From Stutzerimonas nitrititolerans (GTDB lineage: Bacteria > Pseudomonadota > Gammaproteobacteria > Pseudomonadales > Pseudomonadaceae): a DNA stretch of 64,000 nucleotides. Below, one piece after another: positions 1-15,885 of this stretch. The first letter of the stretch is position 1, and each line of letters opens with the position of its first letter. The notes under the pieces were generated by a model, which worked only from the letters and a program-made list of their open reading frames with translations, had not been told where the DNA came from and did no database searches. Location: positions 62,001 to 126,000 of the forward strand of contig NZ_RFFL01000002.1 of the NCBI RefSeq assembly GCF_003696285.1, written 5' to 3'. A program made the position numbers and the translations under genes.

Positions 1-165
1 CACAACGCCGATGCCGAGAACAGCCTGGTCATGCCCGATGCACAAGCCGACGAAACCGAGCTGCTGCGCCAGGCCGAGGTCGTGGGAATCACCGACATCC
101 GCATCACCCGGCTGGTCCACGAGCATGAGCCGGGTACCACACCAGGGCATTATCAGCAGCCCTGA
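1..165 (+). CDS. C-terminal fragment of an unidentified protein
   Basis: Reading frame 1 is open from the window edge to a TGA at 163-165 and gives the last 54 residues of a protein whose start lies outside the window. The fragment is acidic in its first half and ends in a His/Pro-rich tail (HEHEPGTTPGHYQQP). I do not recognise a family from this tail. It converges on hemE, and the TGA runs straight into an A-run that is the T-tract of the hemE terminator on the other strand. Codon use (G/C at third positions) looks native. Its reality as a gene is inferred from the frame and the tight fit to the terminator. Confidence 0.6.
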   Translation, partial: HNADAENSLVMPDAQADETELLRQAEVVGITDIRITRLVHEHEPGTTPGHYQQP

Positions 166-195
166 AAAAAGAGGCTGGAAGCCTCGCCTCCAGCC
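165..195 (-). terminator. hemE rho-independent terminator
   Basis: GGCTGGA (173-179) and TCCAGCC (189-195) are inverted repeats around a GC-rich centre. Read on the minus strand the stem is followed by T-rich sequence (complement of the A-run 165-170). It lies 19 bases past the hemE stop. The GGCTGGA word is the same one that is tandemly repeated at 37.2 and 48.5 kb, so this may be a degenerate member of that repeat family. Confidence 0.6.
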
Positions 196-213
196 CCCAT
201 CTTCTACGTTCGC

Positions 214-1281
214 TTACCGGTGGTATTGCGCCGACAGTTCGTGCACCGCCTCGAAGAAAGCCTTGGCGTTTTCGGGGTCGACTTCCGGCGTGATGCCATG
301 GCCCAGATTGAACACATGGCCTGCGCCATGGCCGTAGGCCGCGAGGATGCGTGCAACTTCAGCGCGGATCGCTGCGGGGCTGGAATAAAGCACCGCCGGG
401 TCCATGTTGCCTTGCAGCGCCACCTTGCTACCCACCCGCGACCGGGCACTGCCGATGTTGCAGGTCCAGTCGAGGCCCAGCGCTTCGGCGCCGACATCGG
501 CCATGGACTCGAGCCACAGGCCACCACCCTTGGTGAAGAGAATCACCGGCACGCGGCGCCCTTCATGTTCACGGATCAGCCCATCGACGATCTTCTTCAT
601 ATAGGCCAGCGAGAACTCGCCATAGGCCGCATCAGAGAGGCTGCCGCCCCAGGAGTCGAAGATCTGCACCGCCTGCGCACCGGCCAGGATCTGACCGTTG
701 AGGTAGCTGGTCACCGACTGCGCCAGCTTGTCCAGCAAGGCATGCATGGCCTCGGGGTCGTTGTAGAGCATGGCCTTGCTCTTGCGGAAGTCCTTCGACG
801 AGCCGCCCTCGACCATGTAGGTGGCCAGCGTCCAGGGGCTACCGGAGAAGCCGATCAGTGGCGCGCGACCATTGAGCTCGCGGCGGATGGTGCGCACGGC
901 ATCCATCACGTAGCCCAGGTCCTTCTCCGGGTCCGGGATCGGCAGCGCCTCGATGTCGGCCAGGCTGCTGACATGCTTGCGGAAGCGCGGCCCTTCGCCG
1001 GTCTCGAAGTACAGCCCCTGCCCCATTGCATCGGGGATGGTGAGGATGTCGGAAAAGAGAATCGCCGCGTCGATCTGCGGATAGCGATCCAGCGGTTGCA
1101 GGGTAACCTCGCACGCCAACTCCGGATTCTTCATCAGACTCACGAAATCGCCGGCCTTGGCACGGGTGGCGCGGTATTCCGGCAGGTAACGCCCGGCCTG
1201 CCGCATCATCCACACCGGGGTGACGTCGACAGGCTGCTTGAGCAGGGCACGAAGGAAACGGTCGTTCTTCAAGGCAGTCAT
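214..1281 (-). CDS. hemE: uroporphyrinogen decarboxylase
   Basis: Removes the four acetate carboxyls of uroporphyrinogen III to give coproporphyrinogen III in cytosolic haem synthesis. The 355-residue product has the family's usual length. The N-terminal signature [16 protein letters not shown] (residues 22-37, with substrate-binding Arg27 and Arg31) and the active-site Asp in ILFSDIL (about residue 78) are present. An upstream in-frame Met would add 17 residues unlike the family, so the ATG at 1279-1281, beginning MTALKNDRF, is chosen. It lies downstream of gltBD on the same strand but is separated from it by a strong terminator, so it is probably transcribed on its own. Other haem genes sit at 34.5 and 46-48 kb. 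Confidence 0.97.
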   Translation of the reverse strand: MTALKNDRFLRALLKQPVDVTPVWMMRQAGRYLPEYRATRAKAGDFVSLMKNPELACEVTLQPLDRYPQIDAAILFSDILTIPDAMGQGLYFETGEGPRFRKHVSSLADIEALPIPDPEKDLGYVMDAVRTIRRELNGRAPLIGFSGSPWTLATYMVEGGSSKDFRKSKAMLYNDPEAMHALLDKLAQSVTSYLNGQILAGAQAVQIFDSWGGSLSDAAYGEFSLAYMKKIVDGLIREHEGRRVPVILFTKGGGLWLESMADVGAEALGLDWTCNIGSARSRVGSKVALQGNMDPAVLYSSPAAIRAEVARILAAYGHGAGHVFNLGHGITPEVDPENAKAFFEAVHELSAQYHR

Positions 1282-1330
1282 GTCTGGGTTCCAGCAAAAA
1301 AGTGCCGAGCATTGTCGCAAAGCCCATGAC

Positions 1331-1358
1331 AAAAGGCACGGCGGGGGCCGTGCCTTTT
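1331..1358. terminator. gltBD terminator, symmetric
   Basis: A perfect 12-bp stem (1331-1342 with 1347-1358) encloses a four-base loop; the arms begin and end in four A/T pairs, so the hairpin works as a terminator in either direction. It lies between the gltD stop (1424) and the hemE start (1281), closing the gltBD transcript. Confidence 0.85.
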
Positions 1359-1423
1359 ATGATCGCCTTGATTCATGTCAGGCCGCGCCGGCCGGCCGTG
1401 CCTGATTCAAGCTGCCATCGGTA

Positions 1424-2911
<1,488 letters not shown>

Positions 2912-2938
2912 TCAGCCTCGAGCTCACAGCTCAATTTC

Positions 2939-7387
<4,449 letters not shown>

Positions 7388-7517
7388 AGGCGCTCCAACA
7401 CTAATACGTTGTAAATCAACCCCTTACTGGCCAGGCAGAGCGACGCCCCAACTTGGACGCGAGCAAAGGGGGAGCAGTTTACAAAGCGTGCTAGAACGAC
7501 ACAATTATTTTTTGCAA

Positions 7518-7559
7518 GCCCCAAAAAGGTGCATTGCGCACTTTTTTAGGGCATTTTTT
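7518..7559 (+). terminator. hairpin with T-tract in gltB leader region
   Basis: Left arm 7518-7532 and right arm 7538-7552 pair over about 15 positions (one mismatch, one G-U), with a five-base loop and then six Ts at 7554-7559. The T-tract follows on the plus strand, although both flanking genes (gltB and the AAA/SPOR gene) run on the minus strand. It would therefore stop plus-strand, antisense transcription heading into the upstream operon. On the minus strand it is a plain hairpin just after the AAA/SPOR stop. No candidate minus-strand T-tract is seen. Confidence 0.5.
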
Positions 7560-7563
7560 ACCT

Positions 7564-9084
7564 TTATTTACGCATTTCCTTCTGGACACTGGCAAAGCTA
7601 CGTGCCCAAGGCTTGCCGGACTGAAGCGCAGCCGGCAGCGTCTTGATCGCGGCCAAAGCGGCCGCGCGATTGGCGAAATTGCCAAAGGTGACCACGTAGA
7701 GTGGCTTGCCTTCATGTTCCTTCACGAAGTAGCGATAGTCACTGCCGCGCTGTGCGACCAGCGCCTGCGCGTTCTTCTCCGTTCGCGTGCCCAGGATCTG
7801 CACCAGGTAGCGGTTACCCCCCTGCTCGGCATACCAGGCAGAGTGGGCCGAAGCGGCGGGCGCCGCAGGTGCAGGCTGGGCAGCAGGTCGAACGACTTCA
7901 GGCGTTTTCAGTGCAGGCGCCTCAGGTACCACAGGCTCCGGAGCAGGTTGCGCGACCGGCGCTGGCGCTTCCTTCTGGGTCACAGCGGGACTCGGAGCCG
8001 CACCATCCTGGTGCGTGATGGACGCGGAATTTTCTTCCGAAACATCTTCTGCAGGCTCGACGGCAGCCGTTCGAGCGCTATCGGTATTCGCCGGTTCGGC
8101 TGCCGCTGGTGTTTCGAATTCGATCTTCGAAGGCGACTCAGGCAGCGTGACCGGACCGGCAGCCGACTCTGGCGCACTACCCGGAGCATTACCCAACGCC
8201 AGAGGCGTGTTCGTCTGCACCTCGGGCTCGTCCTCTCCGCCTCGCAGCAGGAATGCGACCGCGATAATACAAAGCACCGCGAGCACTGCCAGCAGATGCC
8301 TCATCGGCAAGGGGAACGGCCAACCTTTGGTGGCCTTGCGGGTTTTCGAGTGCTTTATCGCTTCGATCAGTTCTTCACGCGCCACCAGGTTGATCGCACC
8401 CGGCCAACCACCGGACTGCTCATGGATACGAGCGATCTGTTCCTCGGACAAAGTTTCAAGCCCTGCACCGGCACCTTCCAGGCGCTGCGCCAGATACTCG
8501 CGGGTTTCGTCCTCTTCATATGGCTGCAACGCAATCACATGGAAACGTTCCTCGCCTTCGACCAGCGCCTCCAGCCTGGACACCAGCGAATCCTCGCCGA
8601 ATAGGAACACGTGCGGCCTGGCCTCGGGGCTGCCGGCGGCCAGACGCAGCAGGGTCTCGACCGCGGCGCCGGTGAGCTGCTCGGCGTCATCGACCAGCAG
8701 ATAGACTTCCTGCCCAGTCAGCGCCAACTGGACGATCTGCGCCATCACCCCGTCGAAGTCGGCGTGCTGGATATTCAACGCCTGCCCGATCTGCTGCAGG
8801 ACGGCGCTGGAATCGGCGGTGCCCTGCGGGGTGATGACCACGCTCATGACGGCCTGCTTGTTGCTGCTTGCCACCAAGGCCTGGCGCACCAGCGTCTTGC
8901 CGCTTCCCTCCGGCCCGGTCACGACCAGCAGGAGCTGGCTGTAGCGCGCCAGATGATGCAACTGCCCCAGCACCGGCTTGCGCTGGGCGGGGAAGAACTT
9001 GAAGCCCGGCACGCGCGCCGCAAAGGGGTCGTGGCTGAAACCGTAATGGTCCAGGTAGGAATCGTCGGCAGACAAACTGGTCAT
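7564..9084 (-). CDS. ExeA/DamX-like AAA ATPase with C-terminal SPOR domain
   Basis: 506 residues in three parts. A cytoplasmic ATPase resembling ExeA carries Walker A GPEGSGKT at 57-64 and Walker B VYLLVDDAE at 127-135. A single membrane segment lies at about 262-280 and is followed by a long Ala/Pro/Glu-rich periplasmic linker. A SPOR domain at about 424-500 should bind denuded septal peptidoglycan. It is the last gene of the pilMNOPQ-aroKB run, nine bases after aroB, a position conserved in pseudomonads from memory. Known relatives are the division protein DamX and the secretin-assembly ATPase ExeA. A role in division or in fitting the PilQ secretin through the wall is inference. Confidence 0.85.
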   Translation of the reverse strand: MTSLSADDSYLDHYGFSHDPFAARVPGFKFFPAQRKPVLGQLHHLARYSQLLLVVTGPEGSGKTLVRQALVASSNKQAVMSVVITPQGTADSSAVLQQIGQALNIQHADFDGVMAQIVQLALTGQEVYLLVDDAEQLTGAAVETLLRLAAGSPEARPHVFLFGEDSLVSRLEALVEGEERFHVIALQPYEEDETREYLAQRLEGAGAGLETLSEEQIARIHEQSGGWPGAINLVAREELIEAIKHSKTRKATKGWPFPLPMRHLLAVLAVLCIIAVAFLLRGGEDEPEVQTNTPLALGNAPGSAPESAAGPVTLPESPSKIEFETPAAAEPANTDSARTAAVEPAEDVSEENSASITHQDGAAPSPAVTQKEAPAPVAQPAPEPVVPEAPALKTPEVVRPAAQPAPAAPAASAHSAWYAEQGGNRYLVQILGTRTEKNAQALVAQRGSDYRYFVKEHEGKPLYVVTFGNFANRAAALAAIKTLPAALQSGKPWARSFASVQKEMRK

Positions 9085-9093
9085 GAAAATCCC

Positions 9094-10194
9094 TTATGCG
9101 TTGGGCGATGGGGTCAGCGCGTTGTAATCCGCATTCAATGTTGACTCCAGCACATCGCGCGAAAAATCACTGGTGACAACCGCTTCACCCAATGCCTTGA
9201 GCAGCACCAGACGTAGTTGGCCGTTGATCACCTTCTTGTCCACCGCCATGTGCTGCAGGAAATCCTCGGCGCTCATCCCCGCTGGCGGGACCACCGGCAG
9301 GCCGGCACGTTGCAACAGGCGTACGCCGCGATCCCTATCAGCCTGTTGAATCCAGCCAAGTTGCTGCGACATCTCCAGCGCCATCACGGTTCCCGCCGAT
9401 ACCGCTTCGCCGTGCAACCAGGCGCCATAGCCCTGGTGCGTTTCGATGGCATGGCCGAAGGTATGGCCGAGATTGAGCGTGGCGCGAATGCCGGACTCCC
9501 GTTCATCAGCTGCCACTACCGCAGCCTTGGCGGCGCAAGAACGGTGGATGGCCTCGGTAAGCGCCTGCGGATCGAGCGCAAGCAGCCGCTCCATGTTCGC
9601 CTCGAGCCATCCCAGAAAGGGCTCGTCGCAGATCAGTCCATATTTGATGACTTCGGCCAGACCGGCGGACAGCTCACGCGCGGGCAATGTGGTCAGCGTC
9701 GCGGTATCGATCAGCACAGCCTGCGGCTGATAGAAGGCACCGATCATGTTCTTGCCCAGCGGGTGATTGATACCGGTCTTGCCACCTACCGAGGAATCGA
9801 CCTGCGACAGCAACGTGGTCGGCACCTGGATGAAATCGACCCCGCGCTGGTAGCTAGCCGCAGCGTAACCGGCCATGTCACCCACGACACCGCCGCCCAG
9901 CGCGACAACGGTGGTACGCCGGTCATGGCGGGCCGCCAACAGGCCGTCGAAGATCAGTTGCAGGGTTTGCCAGTTCTTGTATGCCTCGCCGTCAGGAAGA
10001 ACGATCGGCGTGACGGAGAAACTTTGGAGGTGCCGAGTCAGGCGTTCGAGATACAGCGGCGCGACCGTCTCGTTGGTGACGATGGCAACCTGTTTGCCCC
10101 GGATGTGGCGAGAGAGGAAATCGCCATCGATCAGTTGCTCGCCAATGAGAATGGGATAGCTACGCTCGCCGAGATCGACCTGAAGAGTCTGCAT
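9094..10194 (-). CDS. aroB: 3-dehydroquinate synthase
   Basis: Second step of the shikimate pathway: converts DAHP to 3-dehydroquinate using NAD+ and a divalent metal. The 366-residue length is normal. The glycine-rich NAD-binding stretch [13 protein letters not shown], metal-site histidines in GHTFGHAIE and HGEAV, and the [11 protein letters not shown] substrate loop are all visible. It starts 23 bases after aroK and is followed nine bases later by the AAA/SPOR gene, so it belongs to the same transcript as the pilus genes. Confidence 0.97.
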   Translation of the reverse strand: MQTLQVDLGERSYPILIGEQLIDGDFLSRHIRGKQVAIVTNETVAPLYLERLTRHLQSFSVTPIVLPDGEAYKNWQTLQLIFDGLLAARHDRRTTVVALGGGVVGDMAGYAAASYQRGVDFIQVPTTLLSQVDSSVGGKTGINHPLGKNMIGAFYQPQAVLIDTATLTTLPARELSAGLAEVIKYGLICDEPFLGWLEANMERLLALDPQALTEAIHRSCAAKAAVVAADERESGIRATLNLGHTFGHAIETHQGYGAWLHGEAVSAGTVMALEMSQQLGWIQQADRDRGVRLLQRAGLPVVPPAGMSAEDFLQHMAVDKKVINGQLRLVLLKALGEAVVTSDFSRDVLESTLNADYNALTPSPNA

Positions 10195-10217
10195 TGGGGC
10201 CCCCTGGATAAAGGGGG

Positions 10218-10766
10218 CTAGGATAGCGCAGTTTCGTCGCGGCTTTCACGAGGCGGAAGACTGCGCAATCTTTCCAGAATCTCGCCGACGACCAGGCGCG
10301 GCGGGCGCTCGTCCGTCTCGACCACGACATCGGCTATCTCGCGGTACAACGGATCGCGAATCGCCATGAGATCGGTCAGAACCTTCCGGGGGTTAGCCGT
10401 CTGCAGCAATGGCCGATTGCGATCGCGAAAAGTGCGATCGAGCTGCTGATCGACCGAGGTACACAGATAGATGATGCGCCCGCCCATCTGCAGCACCCGG
10501 CGGTTCTCCGGCCGCAGTACCGCACCTCCTCCGGTCGCCAGAACGACACCATCCAGCTGACACAGATCCGCGATGACATGGTGCTCCCGCTCGCGAAACC
10601 CCTGCTCACCCTCGACGTCGAATATCAGCGGAATGCTGGCACCCGTTCGCCGCTCGATCTCCTTGTCGGAGTCCCTGAACGGCAGCCGTAGCTCCTTGGC
10701 AAGCAAACGCCCGATGGTGCTTTTTCCAGCTCCCATCGGGCCTATGAGGATGAAGTTGTGCGCCAA
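10218..10766 (-). CDS. aroK: shikimate kinase
   Basis: Phosphorylates shikimate at the 3-hydroxyl. The 182-residue protein shows the P-loop GPMGAGKS (residues 9-16), the DSDKEIE shikimate-binding Asp motif, GGGAV and the lid RDRNRP. The start is TTG at 10764-10766, directly abutting the pilQ stop codon with no gap. No ATG or GTG lies between the pilQ end and the P-loop in a sensible position, so a TTG start with translational coupling to pilQ is inferred. The pair aroK-aroB is conserved. Confidence 0.95.
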   Translation of the reverse strand: MAHNFILIGPMGAGKSTIGRLLAKELRLPFRDSDKEIERRTGASIPLIFDVEGEQGFREREHHVIADLCQLDGVVLATGGGAVLRPENRRVLQMGGRIIYLCTSVDQQLDRTFRDRNRPLLQTANPRKVLTDLMAIRDPLYREIADVVVETDERPPRLVVGEILERLRSLPPRESRDETALS

Positions 10767-12872
10767 TTAACGATTCACTGCGATAGCCTGGTTGTTCAGA
10801 ATTCTAGGGGTCAGGAATACCAGTAGCTCAGATTTGGCATCAGTCACGACATCACGACGGAACAGCCGCCCCAGGAATGGTAAGTCACCCAAGAACGGCA
10901 CCTTGTCGACGCTCTTGGATTGACTGTTCGAGAATACACCACCAATCACTACAGTTTCTCCATCGCTCACCAAAATTTTGGCATTGACTTCGTTCTTGTC
11001 AATCGGGGGAATACCGTTCATTGCATTACGGAAATCAGGGGCATCTTTAGTGACCTTCACTTCCATGATGATGCGGTTGTCCGGTGTAATTTGAGGAGTG
11101 ACCTCGAGAGACAAGGCCGCCTCTTTGAACGATGTGCTGGTCGCGCCGCTGGAGCTAGCTTCCTGGTAAGGCACTTCTGTGCCCTTCAGAATCTTGGCTG
11201 TTTCTTTGTCTGCAGTCATGACCTTCGGCTGGGATACCACCTCTCCGTTTCCGGTTTTCTCCATTGCCGAAAGTTGAAGATCCAACATGACATGATCAGA
11301 GATAAAACCGATCCCAACGCCAGACGTACTACCCAAGACGCCCATATCAACGAATGGCACCGGGGCTACACCTTCGTCCAACTTGAATCCACCGACTGTA
11401 TCGGTGCCAGGTAGCCTAACGAAGCCATCATCATCGACCGAGCGACTGCCATCCTTTCCGTAGGCACTCCATTGATCATTGACATAGTTCCCGCCCCAAC
11501 GAACCCCAAGCGCCTTATCGTAGTCCACGTTCGCCTCGACGATCCGCGCCTCGATCATCACCTGACGTACCGGAATGTCCAGCTGCGCCACGATGCGACG
11601 CAGCTCGTCCAGCCGTTCCTGTGTCTGATAGGCGATAATGTTGTTGGTGCGATCATCGACGGCTATCGAGCCGCGATCTTCTGTCGAGGCCCCATTGCTG
11701 GTCACCGACTGGAACAGACGTGCAATGTCGGCGGCCTTCGCATAGTTGACCTGCACTACTTCACGACGCAGCGGCGCCAATTCGGCGATCTGGCGCTGGG
11801 ATTCCAGCTCCTGACGCTCACGTGCGGCAATCTCGTCGGCCGGCGCAACCAGCAGTACGTTGCCGACCTGACGCTTGTCCAATCCCTTCGTCTTGAGCAC
11901 CAGTGCCAAGGCCTGGTCCCAAGGCACGTTCTGCAGACGCAGCGTGATATTGCCCTGCACCGTATCACTGGCGACCAGGTTCAGATCGGTAAAGTCCGCG
12001 ATCAGCTGCAACACCGAGCGGACGTCGATGTCCTGAAAGTTGAGCGAGAGCTTCTCACCGGAATAGGCGAAATGTTCTGCGTTGCGCTTCTCCGCTTCAT
12101 CCGCGGTCAGCGGCTTGATGCTGATGGTGAGCTTGTCATCCGTCTGATACGCGAGGTAGTCATAGCGACCACTCGGCTCGATGGCGATGCTCGCGGCACC
12201 TCCTTGACTGGTCGCATCGACGAACTTGACCGGGGTAGCGAAATCCTGCACATCCAGCCGAACGCGCAGGGCCTCCGGCAATTGTGTCTTGGCGAAGGTG
12301 ACGCGAATCTTGCCACCCTGCTCTTCGATGTTCGGGCTGATCGATGGATCCGACAAGGAGATGACGACGTTGCCTGCTCCATCGTCCCCACGGCGAAAAT
12401 CGATGTTACTGATGGACTTGCTCTGCACCGCTGCCGGAGCCGGCTGGGCGACCGGAGCGGCTACAGGAGCAACGGCTGCCGGAGCGGCTGCACCGCTTTC
12501 ACCGAGTACCACGAAAAGATTGTTGCCATCGACACGGGTCGAATAAGGCACCAGCGTGGTGAGATTGACGATCAGACGAGTCCGCCCTTGAGCTTCCACC
12601 ACCGTTACGCTGCGCGCGTTACCGACACCCAGCTCACGGTTCTTCGAATCCAGCTTGCTGGAGACACCGGGAAGGTCCAGTGCGATGCGCGCCGGCTGAT
12701 CGAGCGTGTAGCCGCGCGGTGCAGCGACGGGCTCGTCGAAAGCCAACTTCAGCTCCACCCGATCCCCGGGCAGCGAGGCAACGTCCAGGGCGTTAAGGTT
12801 GGCAGCCAGCAAAGCAGGTGAAGCAAGGGCCGCCATCAGGGAAAGGCCGAGGCGAGAAAGGGTGCTGTTCAT
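10767..12872 (-). CDS. pilQ: type IV pilus secretin
   Basis: Forms the outer-membrane channel through which the type IV pilus passes. The 701-residue product begins with a signal peptide (MNSTLSRLGLSLMAALASPALLA), then AMIN domains in the first 250 residues that bind peptidoglycan. An Ala/Pro linker near 150, the secretin N0/N1 domains (around 290-450) and the C-terminal secretin beta-barrel with VPYQEASSSGATS and VPFLGDLPFLGRLFR follow. An upstream in-frame codon would add 17 non-conserved residues before the signal peptide, so the ATG at 12870-12872 is chosen. Last pil gene of pilMNOPQ. Confidence 0.97.
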   Translation of the reverse strand: MNSTLSRLGLSLMAALASPALLAANLNALDVASLPGDRVELKLAFDEPVAAPRGYTLDQPARIALDLPGVSSKLDSKNRELGVGNARSVTVVEAQGRTRLIVNLTTLVPYSTRVDGNNLFVVLGESGAAAPAAVAPVAAPVAQPAPAAVQSKSISNIDFRRGDDGAGNVVISLSDPSISPNIEEQGGKIRVTFAKTQLPEALRVRLDVQDFATPVKFVDATSQGGAASIAIEPSGRYDYLAYQTDDKLTISIKPLTADEAEKRNAEHFAYSGEKLSLNFQDIDVRSVLQLIADFTDLNLVASDTVQGNITLRLQNVPWDQALALVLKTKGLDKRQVGNVLLVAPADEIAARERQELESQRQIAELAPLRREVVQVNYAKAADIARLFQSVTSNGASTEDRGSIAVDDRTNNIIAYQTQERLDELRRIVAQLDIPVRQVMIEARIVEANVDYDKALGVRWGGNYVNDQWSAYGKDGSRSVDDDGFVRLPGTDTVGGFKLDEGVAPVPFVDMGVLGSTSGVGIGFISDHVMLDLQLSAMEKTGNGEVVSQPKVMTADKETAKILKGTEVPYQEASSSGATSTSFKEAALSLEVTPQITPDNRIIMEVKVTKDAPDFRNAMNGIPPIDKNEVNAKILVSDGETVVIGGVFSNSQSKSVDKVPFLGDLPFLGRLFRRDVVTDAKSELLVFLTPRILNNQAIAVNR

Positions 12873-12925
12873 AAAAGGCTTCCGTTGTGCAGACCGGTAC
12901 AGGTTTTCCATTTTTTGCCCCAAAC

Positions 12926-13453
12926 TCAGGTGCGCTCTTTCAAGGTCAGGCTACGCGGGCGCTCCAGCCAGCCACCATCGCCATCAGGCACGATTTCAAG
13001 CACATCGACCTCCGCCTCGCTGATGTCAACGATGCGGCCATGGTTGCGCCCCAGATAATCACCGATCTTCACGCGGTGAACCCCATCACCACCCCGAATC
13101 AGGGCATACATGCCTGCGTCATTGGTCAAGGTTCCGACCATGACGAAGTTTTCGATATTGAACTCTTCGAGGAACTGCTTGATGCGTGTCTCGTCGGGGC
13201 GAATGTCCTTCGAACCCTTCTGCCGCTGTGCCAGATCGAGCTTCATCGGCGGCTGGAACGGGTGACGCAGGGAGGCTGCGCTATAGGTGAAGGCTTCGTA
13301 GGGCAGAAACGTAGGCAGAGGTTCGATCGAGCCTTTCGGCTTCGCCCGCACCTCATCCATATAGATTTGCAGGTCGGCAAAGTCGCGATCGGCACCGCAA
13401 CCCGAAAGAAGCAGAGCTCCCAACCCCACGGCAATAACTTGGGCTCTGATCAT
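12926..13453 (-). CDS. pilP: type IV pilus alignment lipoprotein
   Basis: Inner-membrane lipoprotein that joins the PilN/PilO dimer to the secretin PilQ. It has 175 residues with an N-terminal lipoprotein signal and a lipobox LSGC at 16-19, so Cys19 is the lipidated residue. The C-terminal half (EAFTYSAASLRHPF onward, ending in a beta-domain that reads VGTLTNDAGMYALI) fits the HR domain that contacts PilQ. It overlaps pilO by four bases (ATGA), indicating translational coupling, and precedes pilQ by 53 bases. Confidence 0.95.
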   Translation of the reverse strand: MIRAQVIAVGLGALLLSGCGADRDFADLQIYMDEVRAKPKGSIEPLPTFLPYEAFTYSAASLRHPFQPPMKLDLAQRQKGSKDIRPDETRIKQFLEEFNIENFVMVGTLTNDAGMYALIRGGDGVHRVKIGDYLGRNHGRIVDISEAEVDVLEIVPDGDGGWLERPRSLTLKERT

Positions 13454-14073
13454 TTCTGCAGCCCCTTGTCGTTATATCGATACGTCTTGGCCAGAATATT
13501 CATGTGCAACTTCGAGGAAGTCTCGTTCTTCTCGGGTTTTATCTCGAAGTCGTGCAGTGTGACGATACGCGGCAAGCTGGATACGCCACTCACGAAAGTC
13601 GCAAGATCGTGATAACCACCCACAACTTTTATCTGTATCGGCAGTTCGATATAAAACTGCTGCGCCACTTCGGGTTGCAACTTGATCTCTTCGAACTCCA
13701 AGCCACTTCCCAATCCGGTATGCGTGATGTCTTCCAACAGGCCGGGCACTTCCGTGTCGCTGGGCAACTGACGCAAGAGGGCGCCGAAAGAAGCCTCCAT
13801 CTCGGCCATCTGGGCCTTGTAGGCTTCGAGGTTCGCCGCCTGGAAGGCCTTGGTCGAAAACTGTTGCTTCAAGGTTTCTTCCTGGGCTTTCTGGCTATCG
13901 AGCTGGACCTGCAGATCACTCAGGTGGAAGTAATAACCAAGTCCCAGCACCGCAACCAGCAACAGCACGGCGCTGATGAACTTCACGGGGCCCGGCCAGG
14001 AGCCGATATTGTTCAGGTCCAGATCGGAAAGATCGACACTGCGCAGGCCCTGCATCGAATCGGCGAGACTCAT
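13450..14073 (-). CDS. pilO: type IV pilus inner-membrane protein PilO
   Basis: Part of the PilMNOP alignment complex. The 207-residue bitopic protein has a short cytoplasmic start, one membrane segment at about 32-49, a coiled coil (about 52-95, rich in Gln/Lys/Glu) and a ferredoxin-like periplasmic domain. It overlaps pilN and pilP by four bases each, so PilN, PilO and PilP should be made in balanced amounts. Confidence 0.95.
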   Translation of the reverse strand: MSLADSMQGLRSVDLSDLDLNNIGSWPGPVKFISAVLLLVAVLGLGYYFHLSDLQVQLDSQKAQEETLKQQFSTKAFQAANLEAYKAQMAEMEASFGALLRQLPSDTEVPGLLEDITHTGLGSGLEFEEIKLQPEVAQQFYIELPIQIKVVGGYHDLATFVSGVSSLPRIVTLHDFEIKPEKNETSSKLHMNILAKTYRYNDKGLQK

Positions 14074-14641
14074 GGCTTGCCTCCTTCAGCCGCGACGGCA
14101 GGCTGGGTCTGTTGCACGGTGAGGCGGAAGACGTTCTCCTGATCGACAGCACCGGCCGTAACGGCCTTGACTTCATTCAGGTTCGGCGCGTCCAGCCAGT
14201 CCGAGCCATCCAGGTTGCGCATCAAATTGGAAACACGATTGTTGGATTCGGCTGCACCGACAATGGCAATGTTCTTGCCCGTCATCTTCAGTTCGGTGAA
14301 ATACACGCCATCCGGCAGGGTGCGCACCAGCTGATCGAAGACCCGGCCAATAATCGGCCGGTTGCCCTGCAGGTCCTGGATGATCTTCATCCGCTCGAGC
14401 AGTTGCTGGCGACGCTCGCGCAACTCCTTGATCTCCGCGATGCGCTTGTCGAGCACGGCTATTTCCTGCCGAACGAAATCGTTGCGCGCGACCTGCCGCT
14501 CGATAGCATTCTGGAAGTACTGATCGGCCAGGAACACGAGGCCACCGGCCACGATCAGAACGCCGACGAGCGACACGAGGAAGCGCTGCTTGCGCTCTTC
14601 GCGAAGCTGTTCCCGCCAGGGAAGAAGGTTGATCCGCGCCA

Positions 14642-14642
<1 letters not shown>
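14070..14642 (-). CDS. pilN: type IV pilus inner-membrane protein PilN
   Basis: Heterodimer partner of PilO and anchor for cytoplasmic PilM. The 190-residue protein opens with MARINLLPWRE, in which the INLLPWR segment is the known PilM-binding peptide. One membrane segment (about 21-39), a coiled coil and a periplasmic domain follow. Its start codon overlaps the pilM stop (14642), as expected for a coupled operon. Confidence 0.96.
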
Positions 14643-15741
<1,099 letters not shown>

Positions 15742-15772
15742 TAATTATGTTTATCCACATTAGATAACAGCC

Positions 15773-15831
15773 TTGACAGAAGCGCAAATGGCTCCCCAGC
15801 AAAAAAACCGCTTATAATGTGATCGGTTTTT
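15773..15831 (+). promoter_or_regulatory. probable mrcA promoter within a hairpin
   Basis: A perfect TATAAT (15813-15818) lies 67 bases before the mrcA start. It sits in the loop of an inverted repeat (AAAAACCG at 15803-15810, CGGTTTTT at 15824-15831). A perfect TTGACA at 15773-15778 lies 34 bases upstream, twice the usual spacing, so it may not pair with this -10 box. The -35 element at standard distance is weak, so activation or an alternative -10 is possible. Confidence 0.45.
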
Positions 15832-15885
15832 CCCTTTCAGCATCATCTGCAATTACCCCCCTCCATCCTGGATTCAAAAACCCCA

